NCBI RefSeq assembly: GCF_003688405.1
Contig: NZ_REFC01000011.1
Span: 124,001-188,000, forward strand
Source of the DNA: Ulvibacter antarcticus
GTDB lineage: Bacteria > Bacteroidota > Bacteroidia > Flavobacteriales > Flavobacteriaceae
Direction of reading: 5' to 3'
Length of the DNA: 64,000 bases
Shown: positions 17,853 through 26,117 of the stretch, piece after piece
Layout of the letters: each line of letters opens with the position of its first letter
Numbering within the stretch: the stretch's first letter is position 1
The notes under the pieces: model-generated
What the model was told of the DNA's origin: nothing
What the model saw: only the letters and a program-made list of their open reading frames with translations
The model's database searches: none
Position numbers and translations under genes: made by a program

Positions 17853-20800
17853 TTACTCTTTAATAAGCTGTTTTGTAATCGTTCCTGCCGAAGATTCTAA
17901 TACTACAAAATATGTCGCACTCGATAAGCCTGACACATCGATAGTATTGTAGCCTCCAATTTCTTCCAGATTTGAATGCATTAACAATCTTCCGGTCGTA
18001 TCGTAAATATCAGCTCCTAAAAGCCATACATTGGTTGGTGAACGTATCTCTATTAAATCTGAAGCTGGATTCGGATACATGCTTATTGCATTTAAATTAG
18101 CATCACTAGTTTCTAATAATTCAGGCTTAAACTGAAGTATAAAACGGTTGTTATACGTTCCTGCTGCGGCCATAAATTGATACACACTTTCGGTTAAGTT
18201 TGTAGTAATCCCCATATAAGTGTCAATTAAATATACCGTTGATGTTTCAAGTGCCGAACCTTCAATATTTGCAATTGAAATAATATATGGCAATCCTTCA
18301 TCCACTTCTATTTGAGTAGAAAATCCTAATGGAATATAACTGTTAGGACTAAAATTTTCTCTCGATTGAATACCAAATTCACCTGTTCCATCTTCTAAAT
18401 GTGAATACAACGACACTATTGTAGCTAGTCTCCTACTATCAAATCCATTGTCTATACCCGCAGTGGCCTCTTCAGAAAAACCTATTAAAGCAGTGTTTTG
18501 CATATTATAGGTTCTATTCTGAACAGATAGCCAAATTCTATTTACCTCTAGATCGTTAAAACGCAATGTATTGTTGTTAGAGAGTCTTCGCATTGAATTG
18601 GTAAACAACGCTGTGCCAGAAGCTGTAGCCTTTATTCCAAATCCTTGACTGGTTGCTATAAAGCCATTGGGTTCAGAATCTGTCCCCGATGGGTCACTGG
18701 CAGCGGCAATTCCTCCCATCAAATTAAACATTGATATGTCCTCCATACTAAAGTTCGCATTGAGGTAGCCGGGAAGTGATGAGTTAGGGGTAGTGAGATG
18801 TTCCCAAAAATAAACCTCGTCGACCATTGCGTTTTGATTGATAAAATCGGGCGCTGAAATAGCTGAAGCATATGGGTTCGCCAAAATGTTTGGGCTATCA
18901 TTCTTAGTTGTGTTAAAAACAACTGGAAATTCAATATCTCCATTATTCAAAGTTCCTTCAGAATACGTCAAATTATATGAAGTGTTCCCTGAAGAAATAT
19001 TGGGTTGTGGCCAAACTAAGAAGCCTTCCGAAGGATTAATAATTCCAGTATATTGCGACCAATTATCACCGTTATCGTCTGCAAAATTTTCAGCATTTGG
19101 AAACGCAGCAGCAACCGTAGCATCCGGAACAAAATTCGCAGTAGTATGATGTAGAACTCTAAAGGCATTTCCAAAGACGTCAGCTCTGGTTTCAGTATCC
19201 ATCGGACTTCCTAGCACCATAAAATCTCTGGGCTTTAAAACAGGGGTGGTAATATGCACATTAATAGCGCCATTGTTAATAGCCAAAGCGGCAACGTCGC
19301 GTTGTACAAGATTTCCTTGATGTTCCACATTTAAGGTTCCGTTGTTATCTATCCCAAATGCAACTTCAACATATCTTTCTGAACTCACGGTGAGTGTGAT
19401 TCCAGAATCTATTGCGAGCGAACAAGACGTAAAACTTCCGTGCGTAGCTGTGTTATAATTAGATCGTATTATTACATTGGTTGAAATATCCGGGTCACCA
19501 TTATCCCAGGCTCCACCAATAAATTGGGTGGTTGTTGCACATGCGGCCAAAGGAGCTTCAATTGCTTTTATTCTGAAATTAATGAGATTGGCATAAATAC
19601 TTCTCTTGGTAACTCTTAAGTAATACGTAGTTCCGGACACGAGGTTAAAGAACAAGCCATTTCCATAGAAACAATCAAGTTCGGCACCACCACAACTATC
19701 AAACATAGCAACTCCATCTGATCCTGATATGTTCGAAATTTGGATATTTCCATTTACGGGCATCACAAACTCGTACCATAAATCTAAATACGTGTTAGAA
19801 GCGCTTCCATCACAACTACCATCAAGACTCTCCGTGGCTGTTCTGGAATCATTTGCAATTTCACTGTAATCAACAGTTCCGACATTAATTTCTGTTGCAT
19901 TCACGCATTCATCGTTGGCCGCGGTTTCAAAAGCTTCCAGATTAAAATTAACAACACCGGCGTAAATAGAACGGCTGGTAACTCGCATTATATAGGTTGT
20001 GCTCGCAGTAAGATTATAAACAAAACCATTACTATAGAAACAACTAATCTCCGTTCCACCACAACTGTCATATAGTGTAATTCCCGTAATTCCTCCTATA
20101 TTGGTTACTCGAAAATTTCCGTTTACAGGCATGGAAAATTCATACCAGGCATCCAAATAATTATTTGATGCAGCACCGTCACAACTACCATCAAGACTCT
20201 CGGTGGCAGCACGCAAATCGACCGAATACGAAGAGACGCCTCCTGTAGTCACCGTAATTGGAGTTCTATCTACACATTCATCATTGGCAAGGGTTTCAAA
20301 AGCTTCAAGATTAAAATTAACAACACCGGCGTAGATAGCACGGTTGGTAACTCGCAATACATAGGTTGTGCTCGCAGTAAGATTATAAACAAAACCATTA
20401 CTATAGAAACAACTAATCTCCGTTCCACCACAACTGTCATATAGTGTAATTCCCGTAATTCCTCCTATATTGGTTACTCGAATATTTCCGTTTACAGGCA
20501 TGGTAAATTCATACCAGGCATCTAAATAATTATTCGATGCAGCACCGTCACAACTACCATCAAGACTCTCGGTGGCAGCACGTAAATCGACCGAATACGA
20601 AGAGACGCCTCCTGTAGTTACCGTAATTGGAGTTCTATCTACACATTCATCATTGGCAAGGGTTTCAAAAGCTTCAAGATTAAAATTAACAACACCGGCG
20701 TAAATAGAACGGTTTGTAACGCGCATTATATAGGTTGTGCTCGCAGTAAGATTATAAACAAAACCATTACTATAGAAACAACTGATCTCCGTTCCACCAC

Positions 20801-21827
20801 AACTATCATATAGTGTAATTCCGGTTATTCCTCCTGTATTGGTTACTCGAATATTTCCGTCTACGGGCATGGTAAATTCATACCAGGCATCTAAATAATT
20901 ATTCGATGCAGCACCATCACAACTACCATCAAGACTCTCGGTGGCAGCCCGCAAATCGACCGAATACGAAGAGACGCCTCCTGTAGTTACCGTAATTGGA
21001 GTTCTATCTACACATTCATCATTGGCAAGGGTTTCAAAAGCTTCCAGATTAAAATTAACAACCCCCGCGTAGATAGCACGGTTGGTAACTCGCATTATAT
21101 AGGTTGTGCTCGCAGTAAGATTATAAACAAAGCCATTACCATAGAAACAACTAATCTCCGTTCCACCACAACTATCATATAGTGTAATTCCCGTAATTCC
21201 TCCTAAATTGGTTACTCGAAAATTTCCGTTTACAGGCATGGTGAATTCATACCAGGCATCTAAATAATTATTTGATGCAGCACCGTCACAACTACCATCA
21301 AGACTCTCGGTGGTAGCACGCAAATCGACTGAATACGAAGAGACGCCTCCTGTAGTTACCGTTATAGGAGTTTTACCAATACATTCATCATTGGCAAGGG
21401 TTTCAAAAGCCTGAAGGTTGAAATTAACGACACCTGCCACTGATTGGTTTCTAGAAACTCGCAGCACATACGCTGTGGATGCAGAAAGGCTATACACAAA
21501 ATCATTTCCATTAAAGCATTCGATTTCGGCTCCTCCACAACTATCATAAAAGGTATAGTTATCCGAACCACTTGTATTCGTTACTCTTACGTTTCCATCC
21601 ACTGGCATGGTAAATTCAAACCAAACATCTACATTATCATTGCTAGGATTTACACAACTCGAGTCGGTACTTTCGGTAGCATTTGTAAGATCGGTAGAAT
21701 AACTGGATACTGAAGCTGTAGTTACAGAGATAGATAAACGGTTTACACATTCATCATTGGCAGGTGTTTGAGCAATACTCATTAATGTACTACAAAAAAG
21801 GCATGCTAAAAGTAAAGTTGTTTTCAT
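17853..21827 (-). CDS. Large T9SS-secreted protein with six NDEC repeats
   Basis: 1324 residues. Signal peptide KTTLLLACLFCSTLMSIAQ; then six tandem beta-rich repeats of 122-123 residues (about 24-760). Each starts NDEC, contains DAWYEF.MPV.GN and the signature LYDSCGG, and ends V.NF.L.AFE; repeats 2-5 are nearly identical and repeats 1 and 6 diverged. A beta-helix-like section with GNLVQRDVAALAINNGAIN and a long unique region follow. The last 85 residues are a type A T9SS sorting domain (ISMYPNPASDLIEI ... TYFVVLESSAGTITKQLIKE). It should be exported by T9SS and attached or released at the surface; adhesion is a reasonable guess only. Confidence 0.9.
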   Translation of the reverse strand: MKTTLLLACLFCSTLMSIAQTPANDECVNRLSISVTTASVSSYSTDLTNATESTDSSCVNPSNDNVDVWFEFTMPVDGNVRVTNTSGSDNYTFYDSCGGAEIECFNGNDFVYSLSASTAYVLRVSRNQSVAGVVNFNLQAFETLANDECIGKTPITVTTGGVSSYSVDLRATTESLDGSCDGAASNNYLDAWYEFTMPVNGNFRVTNLGGITGITLYDSCGGTEISCFYGNGFVYNLTASTTYIMRVTNRAIYAGVVNFNLEAFETLANDECVDRTPITVTTGGVSSYSVDLRAATESLDGSCDGAASNNYLDAWYEFTMPVDGNIRVTNTGGITGITLYDSCGGTEISCFYSNGFVYNLTASTTYIMRVTNRSIYAGVVNFNLEAFETLANDECVDRTPITVTTGGVSSYSVDLRAATESLDGSCDGAASNNYLDAWYEFTMPVNGNIRVTNIGGITGITLYDSCGGTEISCFYSNGFVYNLTASTTYVLRVTNRAIYAGVVNFNLEAFETLANDECVDRTPITVTTGGVSSYSVDLRAATESLDGSCDGAASNNYLDAWYEFSMPVNGNFRVTNIGGITGITLYDSCGGTEISCFYSNGFVYNLTASTTYIMRVTSRSIYAGVVNFNLEAFETAANDECVNATEINVGTVDYSEIANDSRTATESLDGSCDGSASNTYLDLWYEFVMPVNGNIQISNISGSDGVAMFDSCGGAELDCFYGNGLFFNLVSGTTYYLRVTKRSIYANLINFRIKAIEAPLAACATTTQFIGGAWDNGDPDISTNVIIRSNYNTATHGSFTSCSLAIDSGITLTVSSERYVEVAFGIDNNGTLNVEHQGNLVQRDVAALAINNGAINVHITTPVLKPRDFMVLGSPMDTETRADVFGNAFRVLHHTTANFVPDATVAAAFPNAENFADDNGDNWSQYTGIINPSEGFLVWPQPNISSGNTSYNLTYSEGTLNNGDIEFPVVFNTTKNDSPNILANPYASAISAPDFINQNAMVDEVYFWEHLTTPNSSLPGYLNANFSMEDISMFNLMGGIAAASDPSGTDSEPNGFIATSQGFGIKATASGTALFTNSMRRLSNNNTLRFNDLEVNRIWLSVQNRTYNMQNTALIGFSEEATAGIDNGFDSRRLATIVSLYSHLEDGTGEFGIQSRENFSPNSYIPLGFSTQIEVDEGLPYIISIANIEGSALETSTVYLIDTYMGITTNLTESVYQFMAAAGTYNNRFILQFKPELLETSDANLNAISMYPNPASDLIEIRSPTNVWLLGADIYDTTGRLLMHSNLEEIGGYNTIDVSGLSSATYFVVLESSAGTITKQLIKE
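19912..21387 (-). repeat. Four 369-bp near-identical intragenic repeats
   Basis: The TCATTGGCA/TCGTTGGCC junction recurs at 19912, 20281, 20650, 21019 and 21388, exactly 369 bp apart, giving four units that encode repeats 2-5 of the surface protein. Long stretches are identical at DNA level, including synonymous sites, which indicates recent duplication or gene conversion. The first repeat (21388-21753) is 366 bp and diverged. Confidence 0.95.
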
Positions 21828-22012
21828 ATGATAAGGTTTTAAAAATTAAAAAAAACAGCTTAATTAATAAATAGCAATTATGTCTCTTTCAAATTAGTAA
21901 TTGTTAATTTCGAGGAGTTAACTGCTTCAATAATATAAAAAAAAAAGGAATAATGACAGTGATACCCACACGTACAAGAAAGTTATGAGTTTATGTAGGA
22001 TATTTCTTAAAA

Positions 22013-22096
22013 GAAAAAACCCTTTAAATTAAAGTAAAGGGTTTCCAATTTGGTTAGTTAGCAGCAAACAGTTAACTATTTACCGTGAATCTAACT
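22013..22096 (-). ncRNA. Candidate small RNA, unit 1
   Basis: A short transcript is predicted downstream of the TTG-N19-TATCTTTG promoter at 22130-22101. Start near 22096 and end at a 10-bp stem AAACCCTTTA/TAAAGGGTTT (22017-22044, 8-nt loop) followed by T-rich DNA on the minus strand gives about 80-85 nt. The 11-nt box ACTAACCAAAT (22058-22048) just before the hairpin is shared with unit 2. It could alternatively be a leader with an attenuator for the surface-protein gene starting at 21827. The segment 21828-22012 holds nothing else that I can name. Confidence 0.5.
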
Positions 22097-22100
22097 AATT

Positions 22101-22168
22101 CAAAGATATTGTAGAATTCTTTCAACTCAAATACGTATAACTACGTAATACATACGTAGCCCTACGTA
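22101..22168 (-). promoter_or_regulatory. TACGTA array 1 and promoter
   Basis: Four perfect TACGTA palindromes start at 22132, 22142, 22153 and 22163, i.e. 10, 11 and 10 bp apart, all on one DNA face. On the minus strand they sit immediately upstream of a consensus promoter: -33 TTG at 22130-22128, 19-bp spacer, -7 TATCTTTG at 22108-22101. The position fits binding sites of an activator contacting RNA polymerase; the adjacent NarL-type regulator is the obvious candidate (inference). Confidence 0.65.
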
Positions 22169-22198
22169 GACTAGGATTTTATAGAGTTATCACAAAAA

Positions 22199-22312
22199 AC
22201 AAAAGACCCTTCACAGATTAGCGAAGGGTCTTTCATTTGGTTAGTCATCTAATGTCACCACTCCTCAATAGTGAATTAAAATTTGATCAAGAGAATTATT
22301 TATAATTCCTGA
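22199..22312 (-). ncRNA. Candidate small RNA, unit 2
   Basis: Same plan as unit 1: -7 box TATCTTTG at 22324-22317, predicted start near 22312, the shared box ACTAACCAAAT (22245-22235), then an 11-bp stem AAAGACCCTTC/GAAGGGTCTTT (22202-22233, 10-nt loop) followed by a T-rich tail on the minus strand. Predicted length is about 110-115 nt. No -33 TTG is visible. The hairpin alone could serve as the terminator of the response regulator gene, which ends at 22386. Confidence 0.45.
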
Positions 22313-22316
22313 ATAT

Positions 22317-22363
22317 CAAAGATAAGGTTTTAATTAGACCGATTATATACGTAATTGTACGTA
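22317..22363 (-). promoter_or_regulatory. TACGTA array 2 and -7 box
   Basis: Two TACGTA palindromes, at 22348 and 22358 (10 bp apart), lie upstream of TATCTTTG (22324-22317). The spacing from the proximal palindrome to the -7 box is 23 nt, identical to array 1. The absence of a -33 element would make this promoter depend on an activator. Confidence 0.55.
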
Positions 22364-22385
22364 TTTTTTATAATCAAATAAGAAC

Positions 22386-23051
22386 CTATAGCCCCATTAT
22401 AACACTTTTATTATTCAGCGCCCAACTCGAAAGTATATTGGCGCCTCCCTCTATTTCCAATTTAGAGATAATATTACTTCTGTGTTTTTCAATGGTTCGT
22501 ATTGAAACAAAAAGAGATTCAGCTATTTCCTGATTGGTTTCTTGCTTAGCCGCAAGTTTTAATATAGTTACTTCGGAAGGAGTGAGTAATTTCAATTTGC
22601 GTAATTCTTCGGAAGCATTCTTAAGCATATTTGAAGCAAAACTAGAACTAAAGAAAGTCTCGTTATTCAATACTGCAATCATGCATTTTTCAATTTCATG
22701 AAACGAATCCTCTTTAAGTAAATAACCATTAATCTGAAGCGCCTTGGCCTGTGTAATATACTCGGTTTCTTTATGAAAAGATAGTACTATGAACTTGGTA
22801 TTGGCACCCTTTTCTTTGGCCGTTTTAATTACATCAAAACCAGTAAGCAATGGCATATCGATGTCTAAGAAGGCAATAGTAGGTCTCTCTGTTAAAATAA
22901 GTTCCAGTGCCTGCATTCCATTTTCAGCACTACCACAAATATTGTATCCATGATATGTAAATTCATCATATAACCCTTTAAGTAAAATGGGGTGATCATC
23001 TGCAATAACAATGGAGAGGTTCTTTTTGTCTATCATAAAATTCACTTTCAA
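22386..23051 (-). CDS. NarL/FixJ-type response regulator
   Basis: 221 residues. Receiver domain about 12-130 with acidic pair DD (18-19), phosphoacceptor Asp63 in AFLDIDMP, the switch Ser in IVLSFHKE and Lys in LKEDSF. LuxR-type HTH about 155-220 (LTPSEVTILKLAAKQETNQEIAE, then VSIRTIEKHRSNIISKLEI). A second possible start is Met6. Phosphorylation by the HisKA_3 kinase encoded upstream (171-bp gap, same strand) should allow dimerisation and DNA binding. The TACGTA arrays that begin 23 bp past its stop are candidate targets. Confidence 0.93.
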   Translation of the reverse strand: MKVNFMIDKKNLSIVIADDHPILLKGLYDEFTYHGYNICGSAENGMQALELILTERPTIAFLDIDMPLLTGFDVIKTAKEKGANTKFIVLSFHKETEYITQAKALQINGYLLKEDSFHEIEKCMIAVLNNETFFSSSFASNMLKNASEELRKLKLLTPSEVTILKLAAKQETNQEIAESLFVSIRTIEKHRSNIISKLEIEGGANILSSWALNNKSVIMGL

Positions 23052-23222
23052 ACTAACTGAGCCTAATCATCTGATTTGGGTAGTTTCAGAATAAATATTT
23101 AAAATTAGTTGTCAAAAAAGACAAAAAATACAGGATATCAATAAGTTAGAAACATCCTTTTATAAAGATACAGAAATTAATTACGCTCTAAAAATTAGAA
23201 TCGCTTCTTTGGAGCTTAAATT

Positions 23223-26084
23223 TTAGGTAGGAATTGACAGATAAATGGTCGTTCCTTTATTGGGTTCACTTTGAATGTTCAATTTCGAGTGCAAAATCTT
23301 AGCTCTTTCCATTAATGTCTTCATTCCTAAGCTACTAGTAATTTTCGATTTTTCAGAATACGAAAACCCTTTTCCATTATCCTTAATTACAGTATAAATT
23401 CCATTGCTTTTGGCTTCTATAGTAACTGAAGCCGCCTTGGCTTCCGAATGTTTTACCATATTATTTAATACCTCTTGGACAATGCGATACAAATGGAGCG
23501 AAGCATCTTTGCTCAATAAGTGATCAATGTTTTCTATCTCATTAGTGAAGAATATATTGGTATTCTGATCTACTTCATTGATCATGGAAACAATTGCAGC
23601 AGTCACACCCAAACGTTTCATAGTTGCCGGATGCAGCCCTCTGGAAATACTACGTAGTTCTTCGAGCGTATTTCCGGCAAGTGCTTCCATTTCCAGATTA
23701 CCAGTAGCCTTTGTTTTTTTTGTAAGTAACATTAATTTCTGGCCCACACTGTCATGAAGCTCTCTTGCAACTCTGGTTCGTTCGTTTTCCTGTGCCTGTA
23801 TAAGATCGTGAGCAAATTTTTCCTGTCTAATTCTTGCCGATTTGTTTCGTTCAAAAATGACTAGAATAATTCCTAGAGAGGCTAGTGTTAGAAATGCAAA
23901 CCAGAATCCCCAAGTACGCCAAAAAGGTACCTTAATCACAAAGGAATACACATATGGTTCTTCTTGCCAAACTCCATTACCGTTATCGGCGGTAAACTCA
24001 AAAGTGTAACTTCCAGGTGGAATATAAGAGAATACGGCCTGAGAATCTTCTGAAGGTACGGACCAGCCGTCACCATCTCTCAAGCCCTTCAGACGGTATT
24101 TGTATTTTACATTTTCTGGATAAGTGAAAGTAATAGCCTCCATCATAAAACTTAAGTAGTTCATTTTGTAGGGTAGCACAATTCCTTCCGAAGTACGATA
24201 CAAACTGTCATTCAAAGGTTCAGAAAAAAGCAAAACCTCAGGCATTTCCAAACGTGGTGGGAGTGTATTTTCCGTAAAATTTCTTCGATCAAAAGCAATC
24301 ATACCATCTCTGGATGTACCGAGAAGGATTCCTTCATCAACAATTCTAAGGCCAGACGCGTCAATTCCATTTTTCATAAAGCTCGCGGTCGTTCTATACA
24401 CGGTGGTTTTTATGCTATCTGACTTTCTAAAAAGGTCAATATCGAGGGAAACAAGTTGACCGCGACTTCCCATCCAAAGATTATTTCCATCAACTCTTAG
24501 TATATTGAGGTATTCGAAATTTCCAAATTTTTTTATATCGTGTTTCTTAATTTTATAGGTATTGTCATTCAACTCAATAAGAAAAACATACTTATCATTT
24601 ACCGCAATCACCGAATTATCATCTAAGGCATCCATATCACGAAAATTATTATATTCCTTGGGGTTCAATCCCGGAATAATATCGAATTTTCCATGCCTCA
24701 GCTGCCTAATAAAACGAAATTGGGCTGTGATAAATCGATCTCCTATTTTTTCTAAGGCATATGTTTTTTCATTGCCAATAGTATAAGAAGTATCTTTATT
24801 TATAACTCTTAAATTCCTGCTTGCATTAAGAAAAGTATAATCGTCGATTACTTTTAAGAAACTAAAAACTCCTTTATATTTTATAGACTGCTTTCCATTC
24901 TTCGAGAGTTCGTAAACGCCATCTTCTTCGGCAATTAGTAGATTTCCTTCGGAATTTTCTGTAAAACCTCTCACCAGTTTATTTGAAACAATTGGCTCGC
25001 TCACTACCCCATCTTTAATCGATACCATCCCATTATCAGTTCCCACCATCCATCGATCCTCCCATAAGTAAGCATCATTAGTACTGTTAGCAGGAAGCCC
25101 TAGTGTTTCATCATAAAGTGAATATGCCGTATTTCTGAATCTCACAATTCCAGCACCATAAGTAGCCATCCAGAAATTTCCCTCATTGTCCTTCTCTATA
25201 TTATAAATGTATTTGGTAGGAAGTCCATTTTTTTCATTGATCATCTCATAATCTCCGGATTCCTTCTGAAACACCGCAAATCCGTTTCCTTCAAAGCCCA
25301 AATACAATGTATCGTCTCCTTCCTGATAAATAGAGTAGACCCTATTCAAGTCATATTCGTCCTTATTGAATTTGTATTTCGTGATATCATCGCCTTTAAT
25401 TTTATACAACTCTCCATAAGCACCAACCCATATATTTTTGTCGGAGTCGATTTCTATAGCGTAACATATATTATTAATTCCATGGGAAGCATTATCCATG
25501 TATTCCTCTTTATAGGGATTCAAGGTAATTTTTACAACACCTCTGGAATTCGATGCCAGATAAATTGTGTTGTCATCGTACCATACCGCATCATGGGTGT
25601 TGATAATTAGGTTTTGATCGTTTCCACGAATGACTTCAGTAACACCATCTTTTACAGCGGCAATACCTTTTGAAAAGAAAATATAAACGGTTCCATCTTT
25701 AGCCTCAAGAAAACATCGCACCATTCCAAGCTCTTCTGTCTCTTTTTGGGAAGGAATAAATACCTTACCATTTTCAATGATTGCGTAACCTTTATTAACC
25801 GTACCGACCCAAATTCTGTCATTAGAATCTTCAAAAATTCGAAAGGCTAAATTTGAGGGCAGACCATTTTCTGTAGTATAGTTGGTGAAATTCTTGCCAT
25901 CGAAACTACTAACACCATCTAAAGAGCCAATCCAAAGTAATCCGTTACTCGCTTGAATTATCGAATAAGTTTCATTCCCGGCTAAGCCTTGCTCTATACC
26001 ATATTGTTTAAAATGATACTTTTGCGCACTCGCCATCAATGGCAGTAAATAACAAAGTGTTAAGAGAAGTATTTTTTTTACCAC
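23223..26084 (-). CDS. Propeller-type sensor histidine kinase (Reg_prop, Y_Y_Y, HisKA_3)
   Basis: 953 residues. Signal peptide VKKILLLTLCYLLPLMASA; periplasmic two-component-regulator propeller blades (about 25-610, repeated ASNGLLWIGSLDGVSSF, DSNDRIWVGT, DNEGNFWMATYGAGIVRF); Y_Y_Y domain (about 650-715); one membrane helix (about 727-745); HisKA_3 dimerisation with H777 in RVARELHDSVGQ; HATPase_c with N box EVLNNMVKHSEA and DNGKGF. It is a LuxR-coupled kinase, not a SusR-like hybrid, as it lacks receiver and AraC domains. It senses an unknown envelope ligand and pairs with the regulator downstream. Confidence 0.93.
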   Translation of the reverse strand: MVKKILLLTLCYLLPLMASAQKYHFKQYGIEQGLAGNETYSIIQASNGLLWIGSLDGVSSFDGKNFTNYTTENGLPSNLAFRIFEDSNDRIWVGTVNKGYAIIENGKVFIPSQKETEELGMVRCFLEAKDGTVYIFFSKGIAAVKDGVTEVIRGNDQNLIINTHDAVWYDDNTIYLASNSRGVVKITLNPYKEEYMDNASHGINNICYAIEIDSDKNIWVGAYGELYKIKGDDITKYKFNKDEYDLNRVYSIYQEGDDTLYLGFEGNGFAVFQKESGDYEMINEKNGLPTKYIYNIEKDNEGNFWMATYGAGIVRFRNTAYSLYDETLGLPANSTNDAYLWEDRWMVGTDNGMVSIKDGVVSEPIVSNKLVRGFTENSEGNLLIAEEDGVYELSKNGKQSIKYKGVFSFLKVIDDYTFLNASRNLRVINKDTSYTIGNEKTYALEKIGDRFITAQFRFIRQLRHGKFDIIPGLNPKEYNNFRDMDALDDNSVIAVNDKYVFLIELNDNTYKIKKHDIKKFGNFEYLNILRVDGNNLWMGSRGQLVSLDIDLFRKSDSIKTTVYRTTASFMKNGIDASGLRIVDEGILLGTSRDGMIAFDRRNFTENTLPPRLEMPEVLLFSEPLNDSLYRTSEGIVLPYKMNYLSFMMEAITFTYPENVKYKYRLKGLRDGDGWSVPSEDSQAVFSYIPPGSYTFEFTADNGNGVWQEEPYVYSFVIKVPFWRTWGFWFAFLTLASLGIILVIFERNKSARIRQEKFAHDLIQAQENERTRVARELHDSVGQKLMLLTKKTKATGNLEMEALAGNTLEELRSISRGLHPATMKRLGVTAAIVSMINEVDQNTNIFFTNEIENIDHLLSKDASLHLYRIVQEVLNNMVKHSEAKAASVTIEAKSNGIYTVIKDNGKGFSYSEKSKITSSLGMKTLMERAKILHSKLNIQSEPNKGTTIYLSIPT

Positions 26085-26117
26085 GACTTAAATATAGCTA
26101 TTTTAGCCAAAGGAATT

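Noticed and set aside
19912-21387. Regular repeats considered as a CRISPR array
   Set aside because: The period is 369 bp, the whole unit is repeated, and it is an open reading frame.
22170-22248. Possible 25-codon peptide (MTNQMKDPS...) in unit 2
   Set aside because: It runs through the terminator hairpin, and unit 1 lacks a matching ATG; the similarity is better explained by the shared RNA box.
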